DNA of 64,000 nucleotides from contig CAYTLW010000011.1 in the NCBI GenBank assembly GCA_964438735.1, positions 1-64,000 of the forward strand, written 5' to 3'. Each line of letters opens with the position of its first letter. The first letter of the stretch is position 1. Shown piece by piece: positions 1 to 7,667 of the stretch. The notes beneath the pieces are model-generated. The model did no database searches. It had not been told where the DNA came from and saw nothing but the letters and a program-made list of their open reading frames with translations. The stretch comes from CAYTLW01 sp964438735. GTDB lineage: Bacteria > Myxococcota_A > UBA9042. Position numbers and translations under genes: made by a program.

Positions 1-53
1 AGAGCAGCTGATTCGTAATCAGCAGGTCTGCGGTTCGAGTCCGCATGTTGGCT
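1..53 (+). tRNA. tRNA-Thr (CGT), 5' end outside the window
   Basis: The 3' two thirds of a tRNA are visible. The anticodon stem is GCTGA/TCAGC (7-11 and 19-23) around loop TTCGTAA, giving anticodon CGT at 14-16, which reads the Thr codon ACG. The T arm is TGCGG/CCGCA (29-33 and 41-45) with loop TTCGAGT, and the 3' acceptor strand is TGTTGGC (46-52) with T53 as discriminator. CCA is not encoded (CCT follows). The 5' acceptor strand and most of the D arm lie upstream of base 1. Confidence 0.93.
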
Positions 54-76
54 CCTCGGAATTGTTGGTGATTCTC

Positions 77-103
77 AAAACGGCCTCCGGGCCGTTTCTC
101 ATT
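77..103 (+). terminator. Rho-independent-type terminator after the tRNA
   Basis: A perfect 8-bp stem, AAACGGCC (78-85) and GGCCGTTT (90-97), closes a TCCG tetraloop. A short T-rich stretch follows the 3' arm. It lies 24 bases after the tRNA and fits tRNA transcript termination. Confidence 0.7.
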
Positions 104-249
104 ACAGCCGCAGCTTGGACAAGGTCGCCGCCCAAACACCACGCCGCCGATCAGCACCACCAACCGCCTCCAAGCCAGCCCCACCCACCAACCACCTTCC
201 CCAACCCAAGAAGACCTGCAACACTGCGCCAACAACCCCCGAGGCCGCC

Positions 250-3200
250 GTGTCCGTCTTCCTCGACAAGCCGCGCGACACCTGGCTCGCCGAGAACACC
301 CTCGCCTTCGCCATCCCCGACGGCTACCCGGTCAGCGCAGGCCACACCCTCGTCATCCCCAAGCGCCCCGTCCCGACCTGGTTCGAGGCCACCGAAGCCG
401 AACGCCACGCCCTGATGGCCCTCGTCGAGGAAGTCAAAGCCCTGCTCGACGCCAGCCACCAGCCCGACGGCTACAACATCGGCATCAACATCGGCGCCGC
501 CGCGGGCCAGACGGTCATGCACCTGCACGTGCACGTCATCCCGCGCTACGTCGGCGACGTGCCCGATCCGCGGGGCGGCGTACGCCACGTCATGCCCGGT
601 CGGGGCAACTACCTCGTCGACCGGCCGCCGCCGCTGACCACTGACCTCGTCGATCGACCGCCGCCGTTGACCACAGGAGGCAAGGACGATCCCTTTCTGC
701 GCCAGCTTCGCCCCCTGCTTCGCCAGGCCGACGAGATCGACATCCTGGCCGCCTTTGTCCAGGACGCCGGGCTGTTGCTTCTGGATTCGGAGCTGCGCCA
801 GGCGCGGCGACGCGGCGCGCGGATCCGACTGCTCACCGGCGACTACCTGCACATCACCCAGGAGAAGGCGCTGACTCGCCTGCTGGACTGGGCTTCAGAG
901 CCGGAGCCGGTCGAAGGGCGTCCTGAACAACTGGACCTGCTCGACGCGCTCGACGGCGCCCCCACCCCCACCTCAGCGCCACATTCGCCTGCCGGCACCT
1001 TCGCCACCAGGGTGGTCGAGACCAGTTCATTGCCTACGACCAGCCACTCCTTCCACCCGAAGTCCTGGGTGTTCGTCGGCCCGGACGTGGCAGACGCCTT
1101 TGTCGGCAGCAGCAACATCTCCCGCGCCGCGCTCGGCGATGGGATCGAGTGGAACCTGCGCGTCGAGCGCGGTCGAGATCCCTTTGCCTTCGAGCGGATT
1201 CGACAGGCGTTTGCACTTTGGTGGACACGCGGTCGCCCCCTCGACCAGGCCTGGGTCGATCAGTATCGGCAAGCCGTCTCCGCCAGCGCAGATCCCCTGC
1301 CCCCAGGGGAGGCCGACGCCGAGCCTGTTGCCGCACCACCGGAGCCCTACGGCGTGCAACTCGACGCCCTCGCCGAACTGGCCGCATCACGGCAGGAGGG
1401 GCGACAGCGGGCCCTCGTTGTGATGGCCACGGGCCTGGGCAAGACCTGGCTCGCCGCCTTCGATGTGCGCGCCTTTGCCGAGGAGCGTGAGCGCCAGCCA
1501 CGGGTCCTCTTCGTGGCCCACCGGCGCGAGCTGCTCAGCCAGGCCGCGGGCACCTTTCGCCGTTGCTTCGCCAACGCTTCGATCGGCTTCCACGTCGGCG
1601 CGAAGAGCAACCTGGAGGCGGACTTCGTGTTCGCCTCGGTGCAGAAGATCGGCCGCGCGGCGAACCTGGCGGCTCTGGACCCGGCTGCCTTCGACTACGT
1701 CATCATCGACGAGGCGCACCACGTCCACGCTCGCACCTACCGAAGGCTCGTCGATCGCCTTCAACCGGCCTTTCTGCTCGGCCTGACGGCCACGCCCGAC
1801 CGCGCCGACGCAGCGGACATCCTTGGCCTCTTCGACGATCACCTCGCCTTCCGCGCCGACCTGGGCGTGGGCATCGAGGCGGGCCACCTGGCGCCGTTTT
1901 CGTACTTCGGCATCGCCGACACGACCGACTACAAGCCCATCCCCTGGCGCAACCGCCGCTTCGACCCCTCCGAGCTGGCCGACGCGGTGCAGACCCAGGC
2001 GCGCATGGAGAAGCTCTGGCAGAGCTGGGGCGAACATCCAGGCAGCCGGACGCTGGTGTTCTGCTGTTCCATCGCCCACGCGAAGTTCGCCACCGACTGG
2101 CTGCTGGAGCGGGGCGTGAACTGCGCCTGCGTACACAGCGGGCCCGATAGCGACGATCGCGATGTCGCCATCGAGGCGCTGCAGCAAGGAGAACTCGAAG
2201 CGGTCTGCAGCGTTGACCTGTTCAACGAAGGCGTCGACGTGCCGGCTGTCGACCGCGTCGTCATGCTCCGACCCACCGAGTCGCCAGTGGTGTTCCTGCA
2301 GCAGCTGGGCCGCGGGCTCCGGGTCGCCAGGGACAAAGCGAAGCTGACCGTCATCGATTTCGTGGGCAATCACCGCGTATTCCTCGATCGCGTGCGCACC
2401 CTCCTGAACACATTGGCGCCGCAGGCCGAGTCACCGTCGCTGGCGGCTCTTCTCGGTGTCGGCCAGCTTGCCCTGCCAGGCGGGGGACTGCCCGCCGGCT
2501 GCTCCATCGACATCGAACTCGAGGCCATCGACCTGCTTCGGAAGCTGCTGCCGTCTGGCGCTCGAAACGCCCTGGTGCGGACCTATCGCGAACTCAAGGC
2601 GAGCCGGGGGCGTAGGCCGTCGGCGGGTGAGTTGTTCCGGCGTGGCTTGAATCCGGGCAGCGTTCGTAGCGGCGGTGGCGCCGGATGGCTGCGCTTCGTC
2701 GGCGACGAGGGCGACCTGAGCGAAGACGCCGCGGCGTTGCTCGTGGAAGCCGGGACGTGGTTCCGCGACCTGGAGACCACGGCCATGAGCCGGTCCTACA
2801 AGATGGTCACCCTGCTGGCCCTGGCAGAAGCCGATGCGCTGACCACGGGCCTGGCCATCGACGAACTCTGCCAGCGCTCACATCGCATCCTGTTGCGCTC
2901 TCCCGAGCTGCTCGGCGACTTGGACAGTGTCCGCGAGCTGCCCGACCCGGCCGCTCCCGATCCAGCGGTCTGGCAGCGATACTGGCGCAAGAACCCCCTG
3001 CACTTCTGGAGCGACGAGGCCAAGAAGCGCGGTCGCGCCTGGTTTCGCATTGACGGTGACCGCTTCGTGCCTCGATACAAGGTCGACTCCAAGCACGAAG
3101 CCGTATTCGCGGAGCTCACGCTGGAGCTCGTCGACTGGCGGCTGGCACAGTACAGGCGAAGCCGGCGACGGATTCGCCTGGCCGCAGGGCGGGCCTTCGA

Positions 3201-4650
3201 ATGCCGGCTCTTCCACAATGATCGGGGCGCAATCATCAAGCTGCCCGAGCGCGCAAGGATGCCGTGGATCCCGCAGGGCGAAATGGACGCGCGCCTGCCG
3301 GACGACAGTTGGTGGCGTTTCCGCTTCGCCAAGATCGCCATCAACGTAGCCAGGCCGGTCGGTGCCAGGCGCAACGAGCTGCCCGAACTCCTGAAGTCCT
3401 GGTTCGGGGCCGACGCCGGGCAGCCCGGTACGACTCACCACGTGCGTTTCGTGCCAACCCCCGACGGCTGGTGCTGTGAACCGGTCCAGGAGGGTGAGGC
3501 ACGGGTGGTGCCGCTGGTTCCGAGGCGTTCCATTCCATGCTGGCCTGACTTGCGCGCCGCCGCGGGCTGGGCGGGCACCGAGAGGGATGGCGCCTCACTG
3601 GAACCGTCCACGGTGCGCCTGCCCGTGCAGGGTACGAGCGATTGCTTCGCCGTCCGGGCGAGTGGCGAGTCCATGGCCGGCTGGCGAAGTGAATTGCGCG
3701 ATGGAGACTGGCTGGTGATGACGCCCCTGGTCGACGTGGAACTCGCGGCTGCAGAGGGCCAGGTCGCGCTGGTGGAGCGGGGCGATGAACTGGACCAGAG
3801 CTGGCACGTCAAGCGCGTGGTGCGGCGGGGAGCAAGGTGGTGGTTGGCATCGGACAACCCGCAAACGCCGGCCGTGCCCGCCCTGCCCGGTGACCGACCG
3901 GTTGCCGTGTTGAAGGAGGTGATTCGGCCGGAAGACCTGGCCCCCGAGCCCGGCAGTCACATCGATGAAGGCGGCATTGCCGTTGGGTTTCACGTCGGTG
4001 CGGAGCCCGCTGGCGCCTGGGAGCGGATTGACGGGCACCTGTTCATCCTGCTCGAGGGCCGCGAAAGCATGACGGCGCCGACCGCCGTTCCAATAGCTGT
4101 TCCCGTCCGTCGACCCGGAGAAACGGCCTTTGTCCTGGGGCGTGCCGGACCCGCACAGCCGTGGCAGGTGCTTGGCGTGGGCCGATGGAGCGAGGATGCG
4201 GCGGTGTGGCTGGTACCCGAAGTGGACTTCGCGGCCTGGCGGGCGCTGGGAAGAGGGAGGAGTTCCTCTCGCCAGCTCGGCGAAGCGTGGCAGGCAGGGG
4301 CGCGCGACTTCGTGGCCGCGCTGCTTGCCGTCCATCAGCCTGACGTAGCCGTCGAACTCGGCAACAGACGCCTCCGAATTCGAGGTCGCTCGGCGCGCGG
4401 AGGCGTGCGCATCGACGGCGGCGAAGGCGGCTTCACTGAGCGCACTGTCTCCTTGCTCGACATCGGCTGGGCGCTGGCGGCCCGGGAAGATGTGATTTTG
4501 CGGGGAGGCGTGCTCGAGGAAGCCCGACTGAATCGTCTCCGCTACCTGCAGGGCACGCCGCGCGTGTCCACGAGATGGATCGACTCGGGCTGGGCGATTC
4601 GGCTCGTGTTGTCGATGGATGAAAGCGAGTGCGGCGATGCCGAGACTTGA
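250..4650 (+). CDS. HIT - PLD nuclease - SF2 helicase - S24 peptidase-like fusion protein
   Basis: A 1466-residue multidomain protein. Residues 1-115 form a HIT domain with the triad H91-L-H93-V-H95. A linker with an 11-residue duplication (LVDRPPPLTT) follows at 121-142. Next is a PLD-type nuclease domain with one HKD-like motif (H269-P-K271, then GSSNIS). Residues about 370-740 are an SF2 helicase: Walker A ATGLGKT at 393-399, DEAH at 487-490, LTATP and motif VI LGRGLR. A long middle region is unassigned. Near the C-terminus is an S24/LexA-like segment with SGES1141M and K1188 in the right order for a Ser-Lys dyad. PLD-helicase fusions are known from restriction-like proteins; adding HIT and S24 domains is unusual. 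GTG 250 was chosen because the HIT fold begins there; a TTG at 115 would add a Pro-rich tail. The next gene overlaps its 3' end, so they are probably co-transcribed. Confidence 0.85.
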   Translation: MSVFLDKPRDTWLAENTLAFAIPDGYPVSAGHTLVIPKRPVPTWFEATEAERHALMALVEEVKALLDASHQPDGYNIGINIGAAAGQTVMHLHVHVIPRYVGDVPDPRGGVRHVMPGRGNYLVDRPPPLTTDLVDRPPPLTTGGKDDPFLRQLRPLLRQADEIDILAAFVQDAGLLLLDSELRQARRRGARIRLLTGDYLHITQEKALTRLLDWASEPEPVEGRPEQLDLLDALDGAPTPTSAPHSPAGTFATRVVETSSLPTTSHSFHPKSWVFVGPDVADAFVGSSNISRAALGDGIEWNLRVERGRDPFAFERIRQAFALWWTRGRPLDQAWVDQYRQAVSASADPLPPGEADAEPVAAPPEPYGVQLDALAELAASRQEGRQRALVVMATGLGKTWLAAFDVRAFAEERERQPRVLFVAHRRELLSQAAGTFRRCFANASIGFHVGAKSNLEADFVFASVQKIGRAANLAALDPAAFDYVIIDEAHHVHARTYRRLVDRLQPAFLLGLTATPDRADAADILGLFDDHLAFRADLGVGIEAGHLAPFSYFGIADTTDYKPIPWRNRRFDPSELADAVQTQARMEKLWQSWGEHPGSRTLVFCCSIAHAKFATDWLLERGVNCACVHSGPDSDDRDVAIEALQQGELEAVCSVDLFNEGVDVPAVDRVVMLRPTESPVVFLQQLGRGLRVARDKAKLTVIDFVGNHRVFLDRVRTLLNTLAPQAESPSLAALLGVGQLALPGGGLPAGCSIDIELEAIDLLRKLLPSGARNALVRTYRELKASRGRRPSAGELFRRGLNPGSVRSGGGAGWLRFVGDEGDLSEDAAALLVEAGTWFRDLETTAMSRSYKMVTLLALAEADALTTGLAIDELCQRSHRILLRSPELLGDLDSVRELPDPAAPDPAVWQRYWRKNPLHFWSDEAKKRGRAWFRIDGDRFVPRYKVDSKHEAVFAELTLELVDWRLAQYRRSRRRIRLAAGRAFECRLFHNDRGAIIKLPERARMPWIPQGEMDARLPDDSWWRFRFAKIAINVARPVGARRNELPELLKSWFGADAGQPGTTHHVRFVPTPDGWCCEPVQEGEARVVPLVPRRSIPCWPDLRAAAGWAGTERDGASLEPSTVRLPVQGTSDCFAVRASGESMAGWRSELRDGDWLVMTPLVDVELAAAEGQVALVERGDELDQSWHVKRVVRRGARWWLASDNPQTPAVPALPGDRPVAVLKEVIRPEDLAPEPGSHIDEGGIAVGFHVGAEPAGAWERIDGHLFILLEGRESMTAPTAVPIAVPVRRPGETAFVLGRAGPAQPWQVLGVGRWSEDAAVWLVPEVDFAAWRALGRGRSSSRQLGEAWQAGARDFVAALLAVHQPDVAVELGNRRLRIRGRSARGGVRIDGGEGGFTERTVSLLDIGWALAAREDVILRGGVLEEARLNRLRYLQGTPRVSTRWIDSGWAIRLVLSMDESECGDAET

Positions 4651-5203
4651 CGACCCCTGCAGCGCACACTTCCACTTCCGCGACCTCATCGAGTGCGGCG
4701 AGACATGGCATCGCCTCGCAGCTGAGGGAAGCCCCGTGGCCAACCTGCCGCAACGGCCGGAGACCTTCCACGGTATCGAAACCCTTTGCCGGCAGCTGCT
4801 GGATCCACTCGTCGAGCACTTCGGCCGGCCCGAGTTGACGTACGGCTTTGCCTCGCCCCAACTGACCCGCCACATCCGGCGAGGCATCGCCCCGCAACTG
4901 GACCAGCACGCCGGCCACGAGAGGCGCAAGAATGGCCCCTTCATCTGCGATCGTCTGGGGCAGGCCGTGGATCTGCGAGTCCCTACGGTCACTGCCTCGG
5001 AAGTAGCCAGGCACGTGGTGACGCACTTGGATTTCGATCGCATCTATCTCTACGGAGATGACCGGCCGTTGCACCTCAGCGTCGGCCCGGAGCGGAATCG
5101 GGTCATCATCGAGATGACGACCCGCTCGGACGGTCGACGGGCTCCGCGCAAGACTTGGAAGGCCTCACATTGGGTGGCCAGCTTGAAGCGTTCAGCGACC
5201 TGA
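4637..5203 (+). CDS. M15-peptidase-like small protein
   Basis: A 188-residue protein. ATG 4637 overlaps the end of the upstream gene by 14 bases; ATG 4619 is an alternative start adding six residues. The sequence contains YGFASP, then HAGHE, a conserved-looking GQAVDL and a later LHLSVGP. The order His, Gly-x-Ala-x-Asp, His resembles the zinc-binding frame of M15 D-Ala-D-Ala peptidase-like folds, but I cannot prove the family. It has no signal peptide, so a cell-wall role is unlikely. Its overlap with the HIT-PLD-helicase gene suggests a subunit or accessory protein of the same system. Confidence 0.6.
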   Translation: MPRLDDPCSAHFHFRDLIECGETWHRLAAEGSPVANLPQRPETFHGIETLCRQLLDPLVEHFGRPELTYGFASPQLTRHIRRGIAPQLDQHAGHERRKNGPFICDRLGQAVDLRVPTVTASEVARHVVTHLDFDRIYLYGDDRPLHLSVGPERNRVIIEMTTRSDGRRAPRKTWKASHWVASLKRSAT

Positions 5204-5243
5204 TGGCCCGACGCGGTGACGTGCCCGACGAACAGTCGGGCCA
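5204..5243 (+). promoter_or_regulatory. Inverted repeat between cassette genes 2 and 3
   Basis: A perfect 9-bp inverted repeat, TGGCCCGAC (5204-5212) and GTCGGGCCA (5235-5243), sits directly after the stop codon of the M15-like gene and 27 bases before the nuclease start. No T tract follows, so it may be an RNA-processing or translation-tuning hairpin, or an operator, rather than a terminator. Confidence 0.4.
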
Positions 5244-5270
5244 CAACGCTGACAGAAGCGAGCCGACACC

Positions 5271-5876
5271 ATGACTGACCAGACCCCGCCTCCAGCGGCC
5301 CAAAGGAGCGGCACTGAACCCGTCCACCAATCAGGCGTACCACTCGGCCCAACCCTACAGGAGTTCTGGCGCTGGTCGGCCTCGGATCTGGTCGGCAATA
5401 CCACGCGCGGAATTCTCGCAGAGTTCCTCGTCGCCAAGGCCCTGCAGATCGACTTGAGCGTGCGCGCCGAGTGGGACGCAGTGGACCTGCGCTCCGGAGA
5501 CGGTCTGCGAATAGAGGTCAAGTCGGCCGCCTACATCCAATCCTGGCCGCAGGACAAGCACTCAGCGATCCGGTTCAGCATCGCCAGGACCGTGGGCTGG
5601 GATGCTCGCACCAACAGGGCCGGCAACGAGCCGCGACGTCAGGCTGACGTCTACGTCTTCTGCCTGCTTGCCCAACGCGAACCTTCCGATATCGACCCGC
5701 TGGATGTAGACCAGTGGCAATTCTGGGTGGTGTCCGCCGCCAATCTCGATGACGAGCTGGGAGACCAGAAGTCTCTCGGCCTGGGAACGTTGCAGCGGCT
5801 CGCGGGTCCGCCGGTCCGCTGGCACCAACTTGCCGACCTCACTCGGAACCGTCGGGAGTCCGCTCAAGACCGGTAG
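5271..5876 (+). CDS. PD-(D/E)XK-type nuclease
   Basis: A 201-residue protein starting at ATG 5271. The pattern RGILAEF (E51), then EWDAVDL (D69 and D72) and IEVKSAAY (E82-V-K84) matches the helix-Glu / Asp / Glu-x-Lys core of PD-(D/E)XK nucleases. A C-terminal section, roughly 100-190, ends in a WxxxxAxL-like helix. It is the third gene of the cassette that starts at 250, separated from the second by 67 bases that hold an inverted repeat. A restriction-like effector role is inference from the motif and the helicase neighbour; substrate specificity cannot be read from the sequence. Confidence 0.7.
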   Translation: MTDQTPPPAAQRSGTEPVHQSGVPLGPTLQEFWRWSASDLVGNTTRGILAEFLVAKALQIDLSVRAEWDAVDLRSGDGLRIEVKSAAYIQSWPQDKHSAIRFSIARTVGWDARTNRAGNEPRRQADVYVFCLLAQREPSDIDPLDVDQWQFWVVSAANLDDELGDQKSLGLGTLQRLAGPPVRWHQLADLTRNRRESAQDR

Positions 5877-5879
5877 ACC

Positions 5880-6086
5880 ACACGCCCGGTCTGGGGCGTA
5901 AACCGCATACCCGGTTTGGACCAGCAAGCCGAGAAGCCAGTCGCCACCCAACCTGACCCCTCCAACACCCCGCCCCCTGGACAAGTAGAGTCCGAACACG
6001 AGGTCGACCATCGCGACGGCGAAGATGCATGCGATGACCAGCAGGGCGAAGAAGACCTCGGAGTCGAAGTTGCCTACGCAGCTCAC
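5880..6086 (-). other. Possible truncated membrane-protein ORF behind the antitoxin
   Basis: A GTG at 6086 overlaps the antitoxin stop codon (GTGA). It opens a frame with one strongly hydrophobic helix of about 20 residues (FFALLVIACIFAVAMVDLVF) followed by GLYLSRGRG. The frame continues into the convergent nuclease gene, where it is only a shadow. It may be the remnant of a membrane protein whose 3' end was replaced by the nuclease cassette, or chance. Confidence 0.25.
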
Positions 6087-6382
6087 GCCGCCAAAGCCAG
6101 GTTCTCGCGGATGATCCTCGGGTGCCGGGCGGCGATCCTCAGCAACGCGATGCTCGGCCCATCTGGCCGACGGCGCCCTTGCTCCCAGCCCTGCAGCGTC
6201 CGCACGCTGATCCCCAGGGCCTTGGCGAAATCCACCTGGGTGAGCCCCACGAATGCGCGCAGATCCGCGATGTCCTGGCCGGATCGGATGTCGCCAGCCA
6301 TCAGCCGCCGCCGCTGGCCACGAACCAGAGTCCGGTCGAAGTCCTTCTCGGTCAGCTCCGGGATGTCGTTACTCATCGTCAT
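6083..6382 (-). CDS. XRE-family antitoxin/transcriptional regulator
   Basis: A 99-residue protein with a single helix-turn-helix. The motif DLRAFVGLTQVDFAKALGIS followed by VRTLQGWEQGRRRP is typical of HigA/XRE regulators that partner BrnT- or RelE-like toxins, and the tail ARHPRIIRENL is also typical. ATG 6382 overlaps the original stop of the upstream toxin gene as ATGA; ATG 6376 is a second possible start. It should bind both the toxin and the promoter upstream of 6663, repressing its own operon. It appears intact although the toxin reading frame is interrupted. Confidence 0.85.
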   Translation of the reverse strand: MTMSNDIPELTEKDFDRTLVRGQRRRLMAGDIRSGQDIADLRAFVGLTQVDFAKALGISVRTLQGWEQGRRRPDGPSIALLRIAARHPRIIRENLALAA

Positions 6383-6663
6383 CGCTCCATGCGGCGGTGG
6401 TACAGGCGCCGCTCGGCCCGGGTGGCCCAGCGAGCGGAGAAGACACGAATGGTGTCCTCCAACCCCTCGGTTCACACCACCAGCGCCAGCCCGTCCTCGA
6501 TCGGGCCGATGGTGATGAACCGATCCTCGAAGTCCGAGTGCCCCTCGTCGAACAACTCCAGGGCCTCCTCATCGGCGTCGAAGACCCGGACCGCATCTTC
6601 GAAGCTGACGCCGTGCTTGCTCTGGTTCGCGCGGTTCTTTTCCGGATCCCACTCAAACTTCAT
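6379..6663 (-). pseudogene. brnT: BrnT-family ribonuclease toxin with an internal stop codon
   Basis: The frame starts with MKFEWDPEKNRANQSKHGVS, the BrnT signature, at ATG 6663 behind a good GGAGG site. It reaches GLALVV and then meets TGA at 6472-6474. The same frame continues without further stops as TEGLEDTIRVFSARWATRAE and RRLYHRRMER to a TGA at 6379-6381, exactly where the antitoxin ATG begins. Intact BrnT proteins usually have Trp at the interrupted place (TGG to TGA is one base). The truncated product lacks the C-terminal RxxSARxAxxxE strand and helix, so toxicity is probably lost. A sequencing error is the main alternative. Confidence 0.8.
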
Positions 6664-6913
6664 GACCTCCAAGGTACGATTGCAGTGCAGGTGCGTCAAT
6701 GACGTAGTCTGTATGAGTCCCGGCATGTGGTGTCGCAAAGTGTTGACGGGTTCCGGTCCCGTTGACGCTGCAGTCCATCGAGGTCGACGATCAAGCGCTT
6801 GATGAGACCACCCAGCCCCGCAGGTTCAGGCGCAATCGTGTAGCGCTTCTCGCGCGCATCGTTCCGGAAGCTCAACCGCCCCTGGAGCTCCACTCGAGAC
6901 CTGTTCGCGGTCG

Positions 6914-7519
6914 ATGCGGGCGAGGAAGAGGCGCCTGGTCCTCGCCCGACTCATCCGGGCAGTCATCCTGCAGGCCCACGATCGAATCACCACCGGCGCC
7001 GCCCCGCCAGTCGACGGCAACATCCGCACCTTCTACTACCGCTGGCTCAAGCCCATCGTCGCTCGCCTGCCCGCCGCCTCGGTCGGTCGCGGCCGCGCCT
7101 ACGACCTGCTCGTCGACGAGCTCGCCGACCTGGTGCAGGCCGGCCGGGTGTCTTATGGCGCCTTTGGTTTTGCCGACGAGCACTGGGAGAATCGGCGCAT
7201 CGGCGTCGGCCGGCCGCATGTGCTGGTCTTCGCCGAGAAGAGCGGCTGGATCCGCCTGCTGCGGCGCATCCACACGGCCCTCGACGTGCCCCGTCAGCGG
7301 GTGAGCGCGCCGGCGTGGTCCACTGTCATCGGCGGCGACGAGGCCGGCGACGCGCACCTCACCGCCCTGTCCGGCCTCGGACAGCGCACCCGCGCCCTGG
7401 TCGCAGCGGCCAGGAGCGGCGGCCACGAGCTGATCGTCGATGGCGGCAACGCGGTGGCCGCCGTCGTGCCGGTACGCGCCGAAAAGCTGCCTCCTGCGGA
7501 TTCAGAGGATGACTCGTAA
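6914..7519 (+). CDS. Unrecognised protein; TopoVI-A-like N-terminus, Phd-like C-terminus (weak)
   Basis: A 201-residue frame with no strong ribosome-binding site before ATG 6914. Residues about 35-130 (RTFYYRWLKP, FGFADEHWENR, PHVLVFAEKSGW) recall the Spo11/topoisomerase VI A group, where a YY pair and an Glu-Lys-containing Toprim strand occur. The DxD part of a Toprim domain is not visible. The last 50 residues (LVAAARSGGHELIVDGGNAV then AAVVPV) instead resemble a Phd/YefM-type antitoxin tail. It may be a fusion formed by deletion, or a lineage-specific protein. Both resemblances are weak and no function is claimed. Confidence 0.5.
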   Translation: MRARKRRLVLARLIRAVILQAHDRITTGAAPPVDGNIRTFYYRWLKPIVARLPAASVGRGRAYDLLVDELADLVQAGRVSYGAFGFADEHWENRRIGVGRPHVLVFAEKSGWIRLLRRIHTALDVPRQRVSAPAWSTVIGGDEAGDAHLTALSGLGQRTRALVAAARSGGHELIVDGGNAVAAVVPVRAEKLPPADSEDDS

Positions 7520-7667
7520 GCAGCAGTATTGATTGCGCATTTACATTCGTCCTCATGAGGGGGTTTGTCATTGTCTGCGGGAGGTTCACGGCCCCCACCC
7601 CTTGCCTGCACCAGAAGCCCCAGTCATCCTCCGCCCCCCGAGACGACCAACCCCGGAGCCCTGCGCC

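Noticed and set aside
1..53. tRNA 3' end as an integration site with a matching direct repeat
   Set aside because: I saw no second copy of the tRNA 3' end in the window and no integrase gene; upstream sequence is needed.
1387..2373. Long minus-strand frame inside the helicase fusion gene
   Set aside because: A typical antisense shadow in GC-rich coding DNA, rich in Val/Gly/His/Arg without any motif.
5900..6515. Plus-strand frame over the BrnT/XRE pair
   Set aside because: The minus strand encodes a clear BrnT toxin and XRE antitoxin; the plus-strand frame has no motif.
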